From: Pseudomonas chlororaphis
GTDB taxonomy: Bacteria > Pseudomonadota > Gammaproteobacteria > Pseudomonadales > Pseudomonadaceae
Reading direction: 5' to 3'
Assembly (NCBI RefSeq): GCF_001921865.1
Contig: NZ_MSCT01000008.1
Coordinates: 496,001 to 560,000 of the forward strand
DNA: 64,000 nt
Part shown: piece by piece, positions 1-6,638 of the stretch
Layout of the letters: every line of letters begins with the position of its first letter
How positions within the stretch are numbered: the stretch's first letter is position 1
Program-made: the position numbers and the translations under genes
Notes under the pieces: generated by a model
Seen by the model: only the letters and a program-made list of their open reading frames with translations
Databases searched by the model: none
What the model was told of the DNA's origin: nothing

Positions 1-405
1 GCTCATTCCTTCAACGCGGAGGATGAAGGCTCGGGGTCCTACTGGTCCCGGTGCGTCAATCCACTCTTCAGCGTCCCTTGGGTCAAAATTTACATGTGTC
101 TCGCACCAAGCACCGGCGGCAATTGATCCCATTACGGGGAGTTTTCGTCCCGTATGGCTAAGCACGGTTGCGTTGTTGAACTCCCCAATCCCGTAGGGCA
201 TATCGAGATACCCATCATGAAGGTGTAGGGCCTTCTCAAGCTCTCGAGCAATTTGGTCCCCAATGCCTTTCGTTGGGTTCTTACCACCAAAAGCGCTCAC
301 TTGTGCAGGGGCTTTTCCTAAACGGTCGGCGACGTCTGTCAGGCGGAGCTTTTGCTCTGCTATGACTCTGCGGAAATTCTGAAGACGAGTATCTGAAATT
401 TTCAT
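1..405 (-). CDS. CI-type phage repressor, C-terminus cut by window edge
   Basis: The leftward frame starts at the ATG at 405 and gives 135 residues before the window ends. Residues 1-60 are a helix-turn-helix of the XRE/CI type (ADRLGKAPAQVSAFGGKN). From about residue 85 there is a LexA-like S24 peptidase segment, with an Ala-Gly pair in AAGAWCE as possible autocleavage site. The visible sequence ends in VEGMS, where the Ser is the expected nucleophile of the self-cleavage dyad. This predicts an SOS-inducible lysogenic repressor that cleaves itself with RecA. It is divergent from the Cro-like gene, with two operator-like dyads between them. The missing part should carry the catalytic Lys. Confidence 0.85.
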   Translation of the reverse strand, partial: MKISDTRLQNFRRVIAEQKLRLTDVADRLGKAPAQVSAFGGKNPTKGIGDQIARELEKALHLHDGYLDMPYGIGEFNNATVLSHTGRKLPVMGSIAAGAWCETHVNFDPRDAEEWIDAPGPVGPRAFILRVEGMS

Positions 406-425
406 TTGGAGATTCTGGCGGGATT

Positions 426-438
426 AACCTTCTGGGTG
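426..438. promoter_or_regulatory. Candidate CI/Cro operator, imperfect copy
   Basis: AACCTTCTGGGTG matches the perfect dyad at 466-478 at 9 of 13 positions and lies exactly 40 bp from it, about four helical turns. It sits 21 bp upstream of the repressor start, as expected for autoregulation. Assignment rests on position and similarity only. Confidence 0.5.
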
Positions 439-465
439 AATGCTCTTTTTGGTGTTGCAAAAAAC

Positions 466-478
466 AACCTTAAAGGTT
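466..478. promoter_or_regulatory. Candidate CI/Cro operator, perfect dyad
   Basis: AACCTTAAAGGTT is a perfect 6+1+6 inverted repeat in the 98-bp gap between the divergent repressor and Cro-like genes. With the weaker copy at 426-438 it forms a two-operator arrangement suited to cooperative binding. Confidence 0.6.
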
Positions 479-503
479 AATTTTGTCGTCGAGAGATGCA
501 TCC

Positions 504-737
504 ATGAAGCTACGCGATTACATAACAGGAATGGATTCACAAGCGCTTGCAACGTACGCCAAGCGCTGCCGAATTGCTGATAGTTACCTGCGCTTACACG
601 TCAAATATGCGAGCAAAGATCCGAGTGTTTCTTTGATCAAAGCTTTGGCACATGAGAGTGATGGGAACGTGTCGCTCGCCGAAGTTCTGGAGCATTTCGG
701 CGTCATCGATATTGTTCCTGTAGGCAAAGCAGCATAG
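504..737 (+). CDS. Cro-like regulator
   Basis: A 77-residue protein starts at the ATG at 504, preceded by GAGAG. A TTG at 483 would add seven residues but has a poorer context. The sequence YITGMDSQALATYAKRCRI followed by a second helix resembles a short Cro/YdaS-type helix-turn-helix. It is divergent from the repressor and shares its operators. The inferred role is the lytic side of the immunity switch, repressing cI transcription. Size and position fit; the fold assignment is by eye. Confidence 0.65.
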   Translation: MKLRDYITGMDSQALATYAKRCRIADSYLRLHVKYASKDPSVSLIKALAHESDGNVSLAEVLEHFGVIDIVPVGKAA

Positions 738-1069
738 CTAGAAAAAAGGCGACCCAAGGGCCGCCCAGTTCCTCCCGACACGCACCACCACAGCGCTGTC
801 GGGTCGCGGTAAAAGGTAGGCGGGCACACCACATGCGAACCGCCGATTCTTACCGCGCTTTTCAAGGTACGGATACCTTGGGTTGCTGCCTTTCTCCACC
901 ACAGATAGGGCAGCTGTTGCGCCAGAGGTGAGCGACGGATCGCTCGCCTCGGCACGGTGCCGGTGTCGGTCTTGCGGACCTCGCCGGCTTTTGGGCCTCT
1001 TCAAGCCACGCGACAAATGTATCACCACTGCATGTCGCGCGGCACTGGCAACCTACAAGGATTAATGCC
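738..1069. other. 332-bp gap between cro-like and cII-like genes
   Basis: No convincing rightward gene is present. All three leftward frames are partly open, as often happens in GC-rich DNA. The longest, 738-1028, would encode 96 residues whose stop lies in the T-tract of a leftward terminator. Two hairpins at 748-803 followed by that T-tract are the clearest structure. A leftward transcript (small RNA, or a short Pseudomonas phage protein) is possible. An Ash/Icd-type host inhibitor gene would be expected at this locus in other phages, but I cannot confirm one. Confidence 0.4.
742..766 (-). terminator. Leftward rho-independent terminator
   Basis: On the minus strand a GC stem (765-762/751-748 and 760-758/755-753, with one mismatch and a tight loop) is followed by six T residues (747-742). 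On the plus strand there is no T-run, so it would stop leftward transcripts ending just downstream of the Cro-like gene. Confidence 0.6.
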
Positions 1070-1588
1070 ATGAGCCGTATCGCTCTGAGTTCAATCGACC
1101 GGGCGCAGCGGGAAATCCTGCCGCTCGATCTCGCGCTTTACCATGCTGCTCGGGACTACCCGGGCGGCGCCGCAGCCATCGCCGCCACCACCGGCAGAAA
1201 CGCCACCACCCTGCAGCACAAGCTGTCCCCGACCCATCCCAGCCACACCGTGAACATTCAAGAGTTCGGCGAAATCCTGGAACTGACCAAGGATCGCCGC
1301 ATTCTGGATGCAGTGCATGCGCTGGTTGGCGACACGACCTGGCAGGAGCTGGCCGAGGCGTACACCAACGATATGCCCGAGACCCTGACCACTGGTATCG
1401 CCACGTACTTTCGGCAGGTGGCAGATCTGGCCGAGACCTGGGCCAAGAGCATCGGCGATGGGGTGGTGAGCGACCAAGAATTGGCCGCGATTCGCCTGCA
1501 AGTTTTCCGCGGGATTCAGGGGCTGCTGGGGTTGTTCAACCGCGCTACCTATGTCAACCAGACAACGCGGGGTGCTGACCGTGGCTGA
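1070..1588 (+). CDS. Phage regulatory protein, CII (CP76) family
   Basis: A 172-residue protein whose N-terminal half (DLALYHAARDYPGGAAAIAA, then NATTLQHKLSP) has the layout of the phage regulatory CII/CP76 family: a helical DNA-binding region in which a 'lattice' of Leu and Ala precedes TLQHKL. The rest (EFGEILELTKDRRILDAVHALVGD, then TYFRQVADLAETWAKS) is helical and likely oligomeric. In this family the protein activates early transcription or the lysogeny promoter. It is the first gene of a tightly packed early operon with the zinc-finger protein and the VapE gene, and its end overlaps the next start. Confidence 0.85.
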   Translation: MSRIALSSIDRAQREILPLDLALYHAARDYPGGAAAIAATTGRNATTLQHKLSPTHPSHTVNIQEFGEILELTKDRRILDAVHALVGDTTWQELAEAYTNDMPETLTTGIATYFRQVADLAETWAKSIGDGVVSDQELAAIRLQVFRGIQGLLGLFNRATYVNQTTRGADRG

Positions 1589-1808
1589 TATTGCCGACTT
1601 CGCTAACGACCTGGTGCAGGAGCGTATCGACCAGGCGCTTGCTGCACGTAACGCCGCCAAGCCCGCTGTGGCGGCGCATTCGTTCCTATTCTGTGAAGGG
1701 TGCGATGAACCAATCCCGGAAGCGCGCCGTTTAGCTTTGCCAGGGTGCACCCAGTGTGTGCGTTGCCAGTCCATCGACGAAGCGCGGGAGGCCCGCCATG
1801 CTCGATGA
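1581..1808 (+). CDS. DksA/TraR-type C4 zinc-finger protein
   Basis: A 75-residue protein, taking the GTG at 1581, which overlaps the CII stop and follows a GGGG ribosome site. An upstream ATG at 1551 would add ten residues. An N-terminal helix (DLVQERIDQALAARN) leads into a C4 zinc finger (CEGC about 20 residues before CTQCVRC) with the sequence EPIPEARRLALPG between the pairs. This is the short TraR form, which lacks the long DksA coiled coil. TraR-type proteins bind RNA polymerase in the secondary channel and mimic ppGpp with DksA. A role in redirecting host transcription is inferred. The 3' end overlaps the VapE start by 11 nt. Confidence 0.8.
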   Translation: MADIADFANDLVQERIDQALAARNAAKPAVAAHSFLFCEGCDEPIPEARRLALPGCTQCVRCQSIDEAREARHAR

Positions 1809-4014
1809 GGTATTGGGGCAGTTCGCGGACTACGGCCTTGAGCCCACGCAGCCGTTGGTTTTCGGCAAGCTGACACGCTGCAAGACTTCGCAGGATAAGG
1901 GCAAGGAAAAGAACGGTTGGTACGTGGTGCACGAACACCGCACGGAGAAAGGCGACACGCTGATCTTCGGCAGCTTCGGTGATTGGCGTTCGGGCGAGAC
2001 GCAGAAGATCAAGGTCAAGGCCGGGCGGATGTCGCCGGAGGAGCGCGAGGTTATGCGCGCTCGGCAGGAGGAGGCCAAGCGCCGGGCTGTCGAAATTGCG
2101 GCCAATGCTGCACGTCGTGCGGCGAAGCGGGCGGCGGGTATGTTCAAGCGCATGCCGGAAAAGGGGCGCAGCGAGTATCTGGATCGCAAGCAGATCGTCG
2201 GTTTCGGCGTTCGCTATGCGCCGCGGTCCGGGGCCTTCCTGGTGCCGATGTGCAACGTGCGAGACGAGATTGTCGGCTTGCAGGTGGTCTTTCCATCGAA
2301 GCAGGAAGACACCGGCCGGGACAAGTCCTACTGGCCCTACGGGATGTCCAAGGAGGGGGCGTTTCATCTGATCGGCCCGCATCCGGATCCGGGCGAACCT
2401 GTGCTGGTCTGTGAGGGCTACGCCACTGGCGCCAGCCTGCACATGGCGACTTCGCTGACGGTCGCGGTCGCGTTCGATGCGGGCAACTTATTGGTGGTCT
2501 GCAAGGCCATGCGCGAGCGCTTTGCGGGTTGCCCGCTGATCATCTGCCGGGACGATGACTGGAAGACTACGAAGCCGAATGGTGATCCCTGGAACCCTGG
2601 TGAGGAGAAGGCCAACAATGCCGCGTTGATCGTCGGTGGCCAGGTGGTCGCGCCGATCTTTTCCGGCGAGCGGCAAGAGAAGTGGACCGACTTCAATGAC
2701 CTGCATGTTGCCGAAGGCCTGGAGGCGGTGCGTCGCCAGGTATTGGTGGTGGTCAAGCCGCCTGCAGCCGGTGGCTGGAAGGATCTTCTGGCTCGTAGTG
2801 AGAGCGGCGCCTTGATCGCGCATATGCAGAACGTCGAGCTGATCCTGGCCAATGATGAGCGCTGGGCCGGGGTGATCAGTTACAGCGCCTTCAGCTCGAA
2901 GATCGTCAAGCTGCGTACAGCCCCTTATGGTGGCGGCACGGGCGACTGGGCCGATATCGACGATATGCGTGTCATGAAATGGCTTGCGCAGCAGTACAAC
3001 CTGCGGGTCAAGGCATCCCACGTGATCGAGGCAGTGAGTGTGGTTGCCCATGACCATGCCTTTCACCCGGTGCGTCAGTACCTGCAAAAGCTGGAGTGGG
3101 ACCGAGTGCCGCGCCTGGAAAGCTGGTTGACCGACGTCATGGGGGTGAAGCTCAGTGACTACACGTCCAAGGTCGGCAAACGCTGGATGCTCTCGGCTGT
3201 TGCCAGGGTGATGAAACCAGGCTGTAAGGCGGACTCGGTGATTATCCTCGAAGGGGCACAGGGCGCTGGTAAGTCAACGGCGATGAGTATCCTCGGCGGA
3301 GATTGGTTCATGGACACGCCGTTCGCTCTGGGCGACAAGGACGGCTTCCAGGCGATCCGTGGTAAGTGGATTGTCGAGCTGGGGGAATTGGACAGTTTCA
3401 ACAAGGCCGAGTCGACCAAGGCGAAGCAGTTTTTTTCTGCCTCGACTGACACTTACCGCGAGAGCTATGGCCGCAGAACGATGGACGTGCCACGCCAGTG
3501 TGTGTTCGTCGGCACGACAAACCAGGACGAGTACCTGAAGGACGCCACGGGCAACCGCCGCTATTGGCCGGTGGCATGCACGAAGGTGGACCTCCAGTTA
3601 TTGCGACAGATCCGCGACCAGCTATGGGCCGAGGCGATGTTCTGCTATGAGGCGGGCGACCTCTGGTGGGTGACGCTGGACGAGGCGGCAATGTTCGGCG
3701 ATGAGCAGGACGAGCGTTTTGTGGTGGATGAGTGGGAAGGGCCAATCTTGACCTGGCTTGAGGAGTCTCAGATCGGCGAAACCACCACCGGCAGCGAGGT
3801 GCTGTCTAGCGCGCTGAAGCTGGACTACGGGCATTGGAGCAAGCCGGAGCAGATCCGGGTCGGTGCGATCATGCATCGGTTGGGTTGGCGGCGTGTGCGT
3901 TTGCCTGCGTTGGTGAAAAGCGGCCAGCGGCCCTGGGCTTACAAGAAGCCGGCGGGCTGGGGCGCTGCGTCAGCGTTGCAGCGAGAAGCGTTCGAGGAGC
4001 CTTGCTTTGATTAA
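1798..4014 (+). CDS. Toprim-VapE primase/helicase-like replication protein
   Basis: A 738-residue protein from the ATG at 1798, with GGGAGG seven bases upstream. Residues 1-110 hold a basic leader. A Toprim domain follows around 200-270 (PVLVCEGYATG with Glu206, then AFDAGN and ICRDDDW). The C-terminal half is a VapE-type P-loop domain with a Walker A at about 486-494 (GAQGAGKST) and an acidic Walker B-like segment (LGELDSF). In phages lacking O/P genes this two-domain protein supplies primase and helicase activity for theta replication. It is translationally linked to the genes before and after it, and lies just upstream of a repeat-rich gap that could hold the origin. Confidence 0.88.
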   Translation: MLDEVLGQFADYGLEPTQPLVFGKLTRCKTSQDKGKEKNGWYVVHEHRTEKGDTLIFGSFGDWRSGETQKIKVKAGRMSPEEREVMRARQEEAKRRAVEIAANAARRAAKRAAGMFKRMPEKGRSEYLDRKQIVGFGVRYAPRSGAFLVPMCNVRDEIVGLQVVFPSKQEDTGRDKSYWPYGMSKEGAFHLIGPHPDPGEPVLVCEGYATGASLHMATSLTVAVAFDAGNLLVVCKAMRERFAGCPLIICRDDDWKTTKPNGDPWNPGEEKANNAALIVGGQVVAPIFSGERQEKWTDFNDLHVAEGLEAVRRQVLVVVKPPAAGGWKDLLARSESGALIAHMQNVELILANDERWAGVISYSAFSSKIVKLRTAPYGGGTGDWADIDDMRVMKWLAQQYNLRVKASHVIEAVSVVAHDHAFHPVRQYLQKLEWDRVPRLESWLTDVMGVKLSDYTSKVGKRWMLSAVARVMKPGCKADSVIILEGAQGAGKSTAMSILGGDWFMDTPFALGDKDGFQAIRGKWIVELGELDSFNKAESTKAKQFFSASTDTYRESYGRRTMDVPRQCVFVGTTNQDEYLKDATGNRRYWPVACTKVDLQLLRQIRDQLWAEAMFCYEAGDLWWVTLDEAAMFGDEQDERFVVDEWEGPILTWLEESQIGETTTGSEVLSSALKLDYGHWSKPEQIRVGAIMHRLGWRRVRLPALVKSGQRPWAYKKPAGWGAASALQREAFEEPCFD

Positions 4015-4369
4015 GCGAATCGACGAAATGCTCAAGCTGTGGGCTGAGGATCTGCACAGCCCGCACGAAGGTGGGGTGGAGCTGGGCGGCGGCAATATGA
4101 TCGCGATGTTGATGGAGTGCAAAGGCGAGCTGATACGGGGGACTCGCGGCAGTCGGGTGCTGTTGGACGAGTCGGCGGATATCGAGCTGATCGTGAACAA
4201 ACATCTGCCTGCACAGCTGTCGATTCTGGTCTGGGAGCATTACTGCAATCACGACAGCTTCTTGTCGCAGAAGATGCTGCATTGCGGATGCAGCGCGCCG
4301 ACCTATTACCGCCGCTTGCACGAAGCTCATGTACTGATCGACAGCATGCTGATGGGGAAGGCTGCGTGA
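4007..4369 (+). CDS. Q-like late antitermination protein (putative)
   Basis: A 120-residue protein. The TTG at 4007 overlaps the VapE stop by 8 nt and is preceded by GAGGAG at a good distance. The C-terminal half (LPAQLSILVWEHY, then GCSAPTYYRRLHEAHVLID) looks like a sigma-70 region-4-type helix-turn-helix, as seen in Pseudomonas phage Q proteins. Position supports the call: it is the last early gene, followed by about 0.5 kb of non-coding DNA, an intrinsic terminator, then the holin. If right, it lets polymerase pass that terminator and transcribe lysis and structural genes. Confidence 0.6.
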   Translation: MIKRIDEMLKLWAEDLHSPHEGGVELGGGNMIAMLMECKGELIRGTRGSRVLLDESADIELIVNKHLPAQLSILVWEHYCNHDSFLSQKMLHCGCSAPTYYRRLHEAHVLIDSMLMGKAA

Positions 4370-4896
4370 CCTCGGGCTTAGTTCCGGTTATCGCTGTCCC
4401 AATGGCCCGTGTTTGCCCCATTGCGTTTAGGCGCGATGGGACAAGCGCGGGCCTTGTGTTTGTTGACTTGTCCCATAGTCCCATCCAAAAGCCTCCCGCT
4501 CGTGTGAGCAAAGCACGAGCCTGTACGCGCCGTCGCGCGCATGCGTGTTTTTAGATTTTCTTCTTTACACGAGGAAAAGTATAAATAGATGGGACAATGG
4601 GGCAGAGCCCCGAATTTAGGCGCTCTCAGGAGTCCCATACTCAAGTTGAGGTATGGGGTATATGAGACACCGCCGAATCAACAGAATGCCGAGGTGGGAT
4701 ATTCACCGACATTCGCTAGACGTTCACCCGGTGTTGCCCACTTATTCATCGGGTGGCATTAAAGCGGGGTTGCTGCCATGAGAATCGACCTGTAAAAAGT
4801 AGTCATCTTCGATAGGTGTGACCGCAGAGAGCGGCAGGCACCACACTCACCAAACCCGGCCCTTGCGCCGGGTTTTTGCGTTTAAGGGGCAGGGGA
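4370..4896. other. Non-coding early/late boundary with repeated TGTCCCAT-type motifs
   Basis: No supportable gene. Short motifs recur in both orientations: TGTCCCAA at 4395, GATGGGACA at 4435, TGTCCCAT at 4469 with AGTCCCATC at 4477, GATGGGACA at 4588, and AGTCCCATAC at 4631. The last forms a hairpin with GTATGGG at 4651-4657. An AT-rich stretch lies at 4551-4590. This could be a replication origin or a binding region; the late promoter is also expected here. Function is inferred from position only. Confidence 0.5.
4852..4877 (+). terminator. Intrinsic terminator ahead of the holin
   Basis: A 9-bp stem AAACCCGGC/GCCGGGTTT with a 6-nt loop is followed by T residues, 20 bp upstream of the holin ATG. 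It lies between the Q-like gene and the late genes, where a Q-dependent phage needs a terminator to be overridden. Confidence 0.75.
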
Positions 4897-5244
4897 ATGA
4901 CGAACGAGCAGCAAACGCTGGTGGATATGCCGATCTGGATGCTGATCGTTCTTTCACTGGTCGGCGGTGTGTCGGGCGAGATGTGGCGGGCCGACAAGGC
5001 AGGCGCCCGGGGCTGGTCGTTGATTCGCCGCCTGGCCTTGAGATCGGGGGCATGTGTGGTCTGTGGGCTGGGCACCATCATGCTGTTACACGCCGCCGGG
5101 GTTTCGATCCTCGCGGCAGGCGGGATCGGATGCCTCACGGCAATGGCCGGGGCCGATGTTGCCATTGGCCTGTACGAACGCTGGGCGGCGAAGCGGCTGG
5201 GCGTCTGTGAGATGCCCAGGGCCGGCAAGACGGATGTGGAGTAG
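4897..5244 (+). CDS. Phage holin
   Basis: A 115-residue small membrane protein from the ATG at 4897, preceded by a purine-rich AGGGGA site. Hydrophobic segments are at about 11-30 (MPIWMLIVLSLVGGVSG) and 55-92 (CVVCGLGTIMLLHAAGVSILAAGGIGCLTAMAGADVAIGLY), with a charged C-terminus, as in LydA/phage_holin_3-type holins. It would form the inner-membrane lesion that releases the cytoplasmic GH19 endolysin. Unusually, the endolysin and spanins are 21 kb away at the other end of the late region. Confidence 0.75.
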   Translation: MTNEQQTLVDMPIWMLIVLSLVGGVSGEMWRADKAGARGWSLIRRLALRSGACVVCGLGTIMLLHAAGVSILAAGGIGCLTAMAGADVAIGLYERWAAKRLGVCEMPRAGKTDVE

Positions 5245-5290
5245 GGCGATCTACCGTGTTGGTGGTATGTCTCGCCCATATCCGTTGGGC

Positions 5291-5539
5291 TTAGCCGTCA
5301 ATCTCCCTGAGGGAGACAACAAGAGTTGTTTTGAAGTAGCCCCGCAGCCTTACCTGCTCAAGCACTTTGTCTTTATCGATGCGGGTGGGCAATTCACCGA
5401 AATCTGGGTCACAGGTTCGGTTTAGTACCAGTCCTTTCAGAAAGGTCGGCTCGTCAATCGACAGAGTGTGAATGTCCTTGCCCTGTTCAACGATCAGAAG
5501 TTTCTCAAGCGCCTGATCGCGATAGATATCTAACTGCAT
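5291..5539 (-). CDS. Hypothetical protein on the opposite strand within the late region
   Basis: An 82-residue leftward protein from the ATG at 5539, with a good AAGGA site 9 bases upstream. A longer frame to 5617 exists but has no better start. The protein (MQLDIYRDQALEKLLIVEQG ... RLRGYFKTTLVVSLREIDG) is soluble, mixed alpha/beta and unrecognised. It is the only leftward gene in the late region, and has its own ribosome site and a short inverted repeat (TCTCCCTGAGGGAGA) within its 3' end. Orientation and isolation suggest a moron-type gene expressed from the lysogen. Function unknown. Confidence 0.6.
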   Translation of the reverse strand: MQLDIYRDQALEKLLIVEQGKDIHTLSIDEPTFLKGLVLNRTCDPDFGELPTRIDKDKVLEQVRLRGYFKTTLVVSLREIDG

Positions 5540-5659
5540 TGCTAAGTCCTTTTTTGATGAGGCGTCGTGTCGGTGCCTCCCAACCGGACTTGTTATCACG
5601 ACTAGTCCATTTTTCACAGCTCGCCATCTCGGTGGGCCTTTCGTTAATGAGGTGTATCA

Positions 5660-5965
5660 ATGAGCCAGAAGGTTTTTTCTGTATTTCTTCCTGACCGCCG
5701 TTCGCCGATCCGCATCGAAGCTGACAGCTTCCATCATTACGGTTGCGAGATGGCGCTGCACAAGGGCGAGGTAATGGTTGCGCGCTCTTCTGATCGCGGC
5801 TTCGTTGTACGGGACGATTTGGTGCTTGATTTCGACTCTGTGGACCAAATTGCTCCGCTCGCTGTTTCCGAGATCAAAGCCCATCCTGCTCCTGTTTGGC
5901 CATTCCTGGCCGGAGCTGGTACGGCTTTGGCGATCCTGTGTGTTGCCGCGAGCTGGTTGGTTTGA
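5660..5965 (+). CDS. Hypothetical protein with C-terminal membrane anchor
   Basis: A 101-residue protein from the ATG at 5660 with GAGGTG upstream. The first 75 residues are soluble and beta-rich (SVFLPDRRSPIRIEADSF). Residues about 79-101 (PFLAGAGTALAILCVAASWLV) form one transmembrane helix ending at the C-terminus, as in a tail-anchored protein. It is divergent from the 82-residue gene and sits between holin and terminase, where phages often carry accessory genes. No family is recognised. A membrane role such as superinfection exclusion is only a guess from topology. Confidence 0.6.
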   Translation: MSQKVFSVFLPDRRSPIRIEADSFHHYGCEMALHKGEVMVARSSDRGFVVRDDLVLDFDSVDQIAPLAVSEIKAHPAPVWPFLAGAGTALAILCVAASWLV

Positions 5966-6010
5966 TGGTGCGCCTGGCCATTGCCGGCTAGGGTCGGGGG
6001 GGAGTGAAAT

Positions 6011-6080
6011 CTGGGTCCTCCCCCCGGCCCGCCCCCTACACGGGTGCGCAGACTCGCGGTTTCTCTGCAGCTAAGATTTT
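6011..6080. other. Candidate cos packaging site region
   Basis: Directly upstream of the Nu1-type terminase gene is a strongly strand-asymmetric C-rich stretch (CCTCCCCCCGGCCCGCCCCC at 6017-6036), followed by CACGGGTGCGCAGACTCGCG. Lambda-like terminases cut at cos next to Nu1, often in GC-rich DNA. Location is the main support; the exact nick positions cannot be read. Confidence 0.45.
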
Positions 6081-6113
6081 TGCAGGGATGTCCGTCTTTT
6101 CAAGGACTTAACG

Positions 6114-6638
6114 ATGGGCAAGACAGTCAGCAAGGTTGAACTGGGCGAGATCGTCGGTCGAGACGAACGCACCTTGAGCCGTTGGCAGAAGAGTGGAATG
6201 CCGGTGATCGAATTCGGCGTGGGACGCGGCAACGAAAACCAGTACGACACCCAGGCGGTGGTCGAATGGCTGATGCAGCAGGCCGCGTTGAACGGCAAAA
6301 AGGAGTCCGCCCGGGACAGATATGACAGGCTGCGGGGCGATGATCTGGAGGTGGAGCTGGCCAAGAAACTTGGCCAAGTGGTCCTAGAAACAGACATGGT
6401 CGAGCGCTTCGAGGCGGTGATCACTGCTGCGAAGATTGAGCTGCTGAACACCCTCCCCGATGAGCTGGCGGCGACTTTGTCCGCGCACTACGGCGTGCAG
6501 GTCGACGACCAACTGATTCGTGAGCCCATCGAACTAATACTCAGGAGGTTGTCCGCGTATGACGAGGATGACGACGATCCCGAATGGGATCCTGACGAGC
6601 CGGACGATGAGGAGGGCTCTGAAGAAGACGGCGATTAA
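6114..6638 (+). CDS. Terminase small subunit, Nu1 type
   Basis: A 174-residue protein from the ATG at 6114 with AAGGA upstream. The N-terminus (VELGEIVGRDERTLSRWQKSGMPV) is a winged helix-turn-helix like lambda Nu1, which recognises cos. The middle is helical (RYDRLRGDDLEVELAKKLGQVV), for dimerisation. The C-terminus is extremely acidic (DEDDDDPEWDPDEPDDEEGSEEDGD) and probably contacts the large subunit. The 3' end overlaps the large-subunit gene by about 32 nt, as is common for terminase pairs. Confidence 0.88.
   Translation: MGKTVSKVELGEIVGRDERTLSRWQKSGMPVIEFGVGRGNENQYDTQAVVEWLMQQAALNGKKESARDRYDRLRGDDLEVELAKKLGQVVLETDMVERFEAVITAAKIELLNTLPDELAATLSAHYGVQVDDQLIREPIELILRRLSAYDEDDDDPEWDPDEPDDEEGSEEDGD

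Noticed and set aside
883..1065. 60-codon rightward frame between cro and cII
   Set aside because: Cys/Arg-rich peptide, no ribosome site; the region is better explained by antisense structure.
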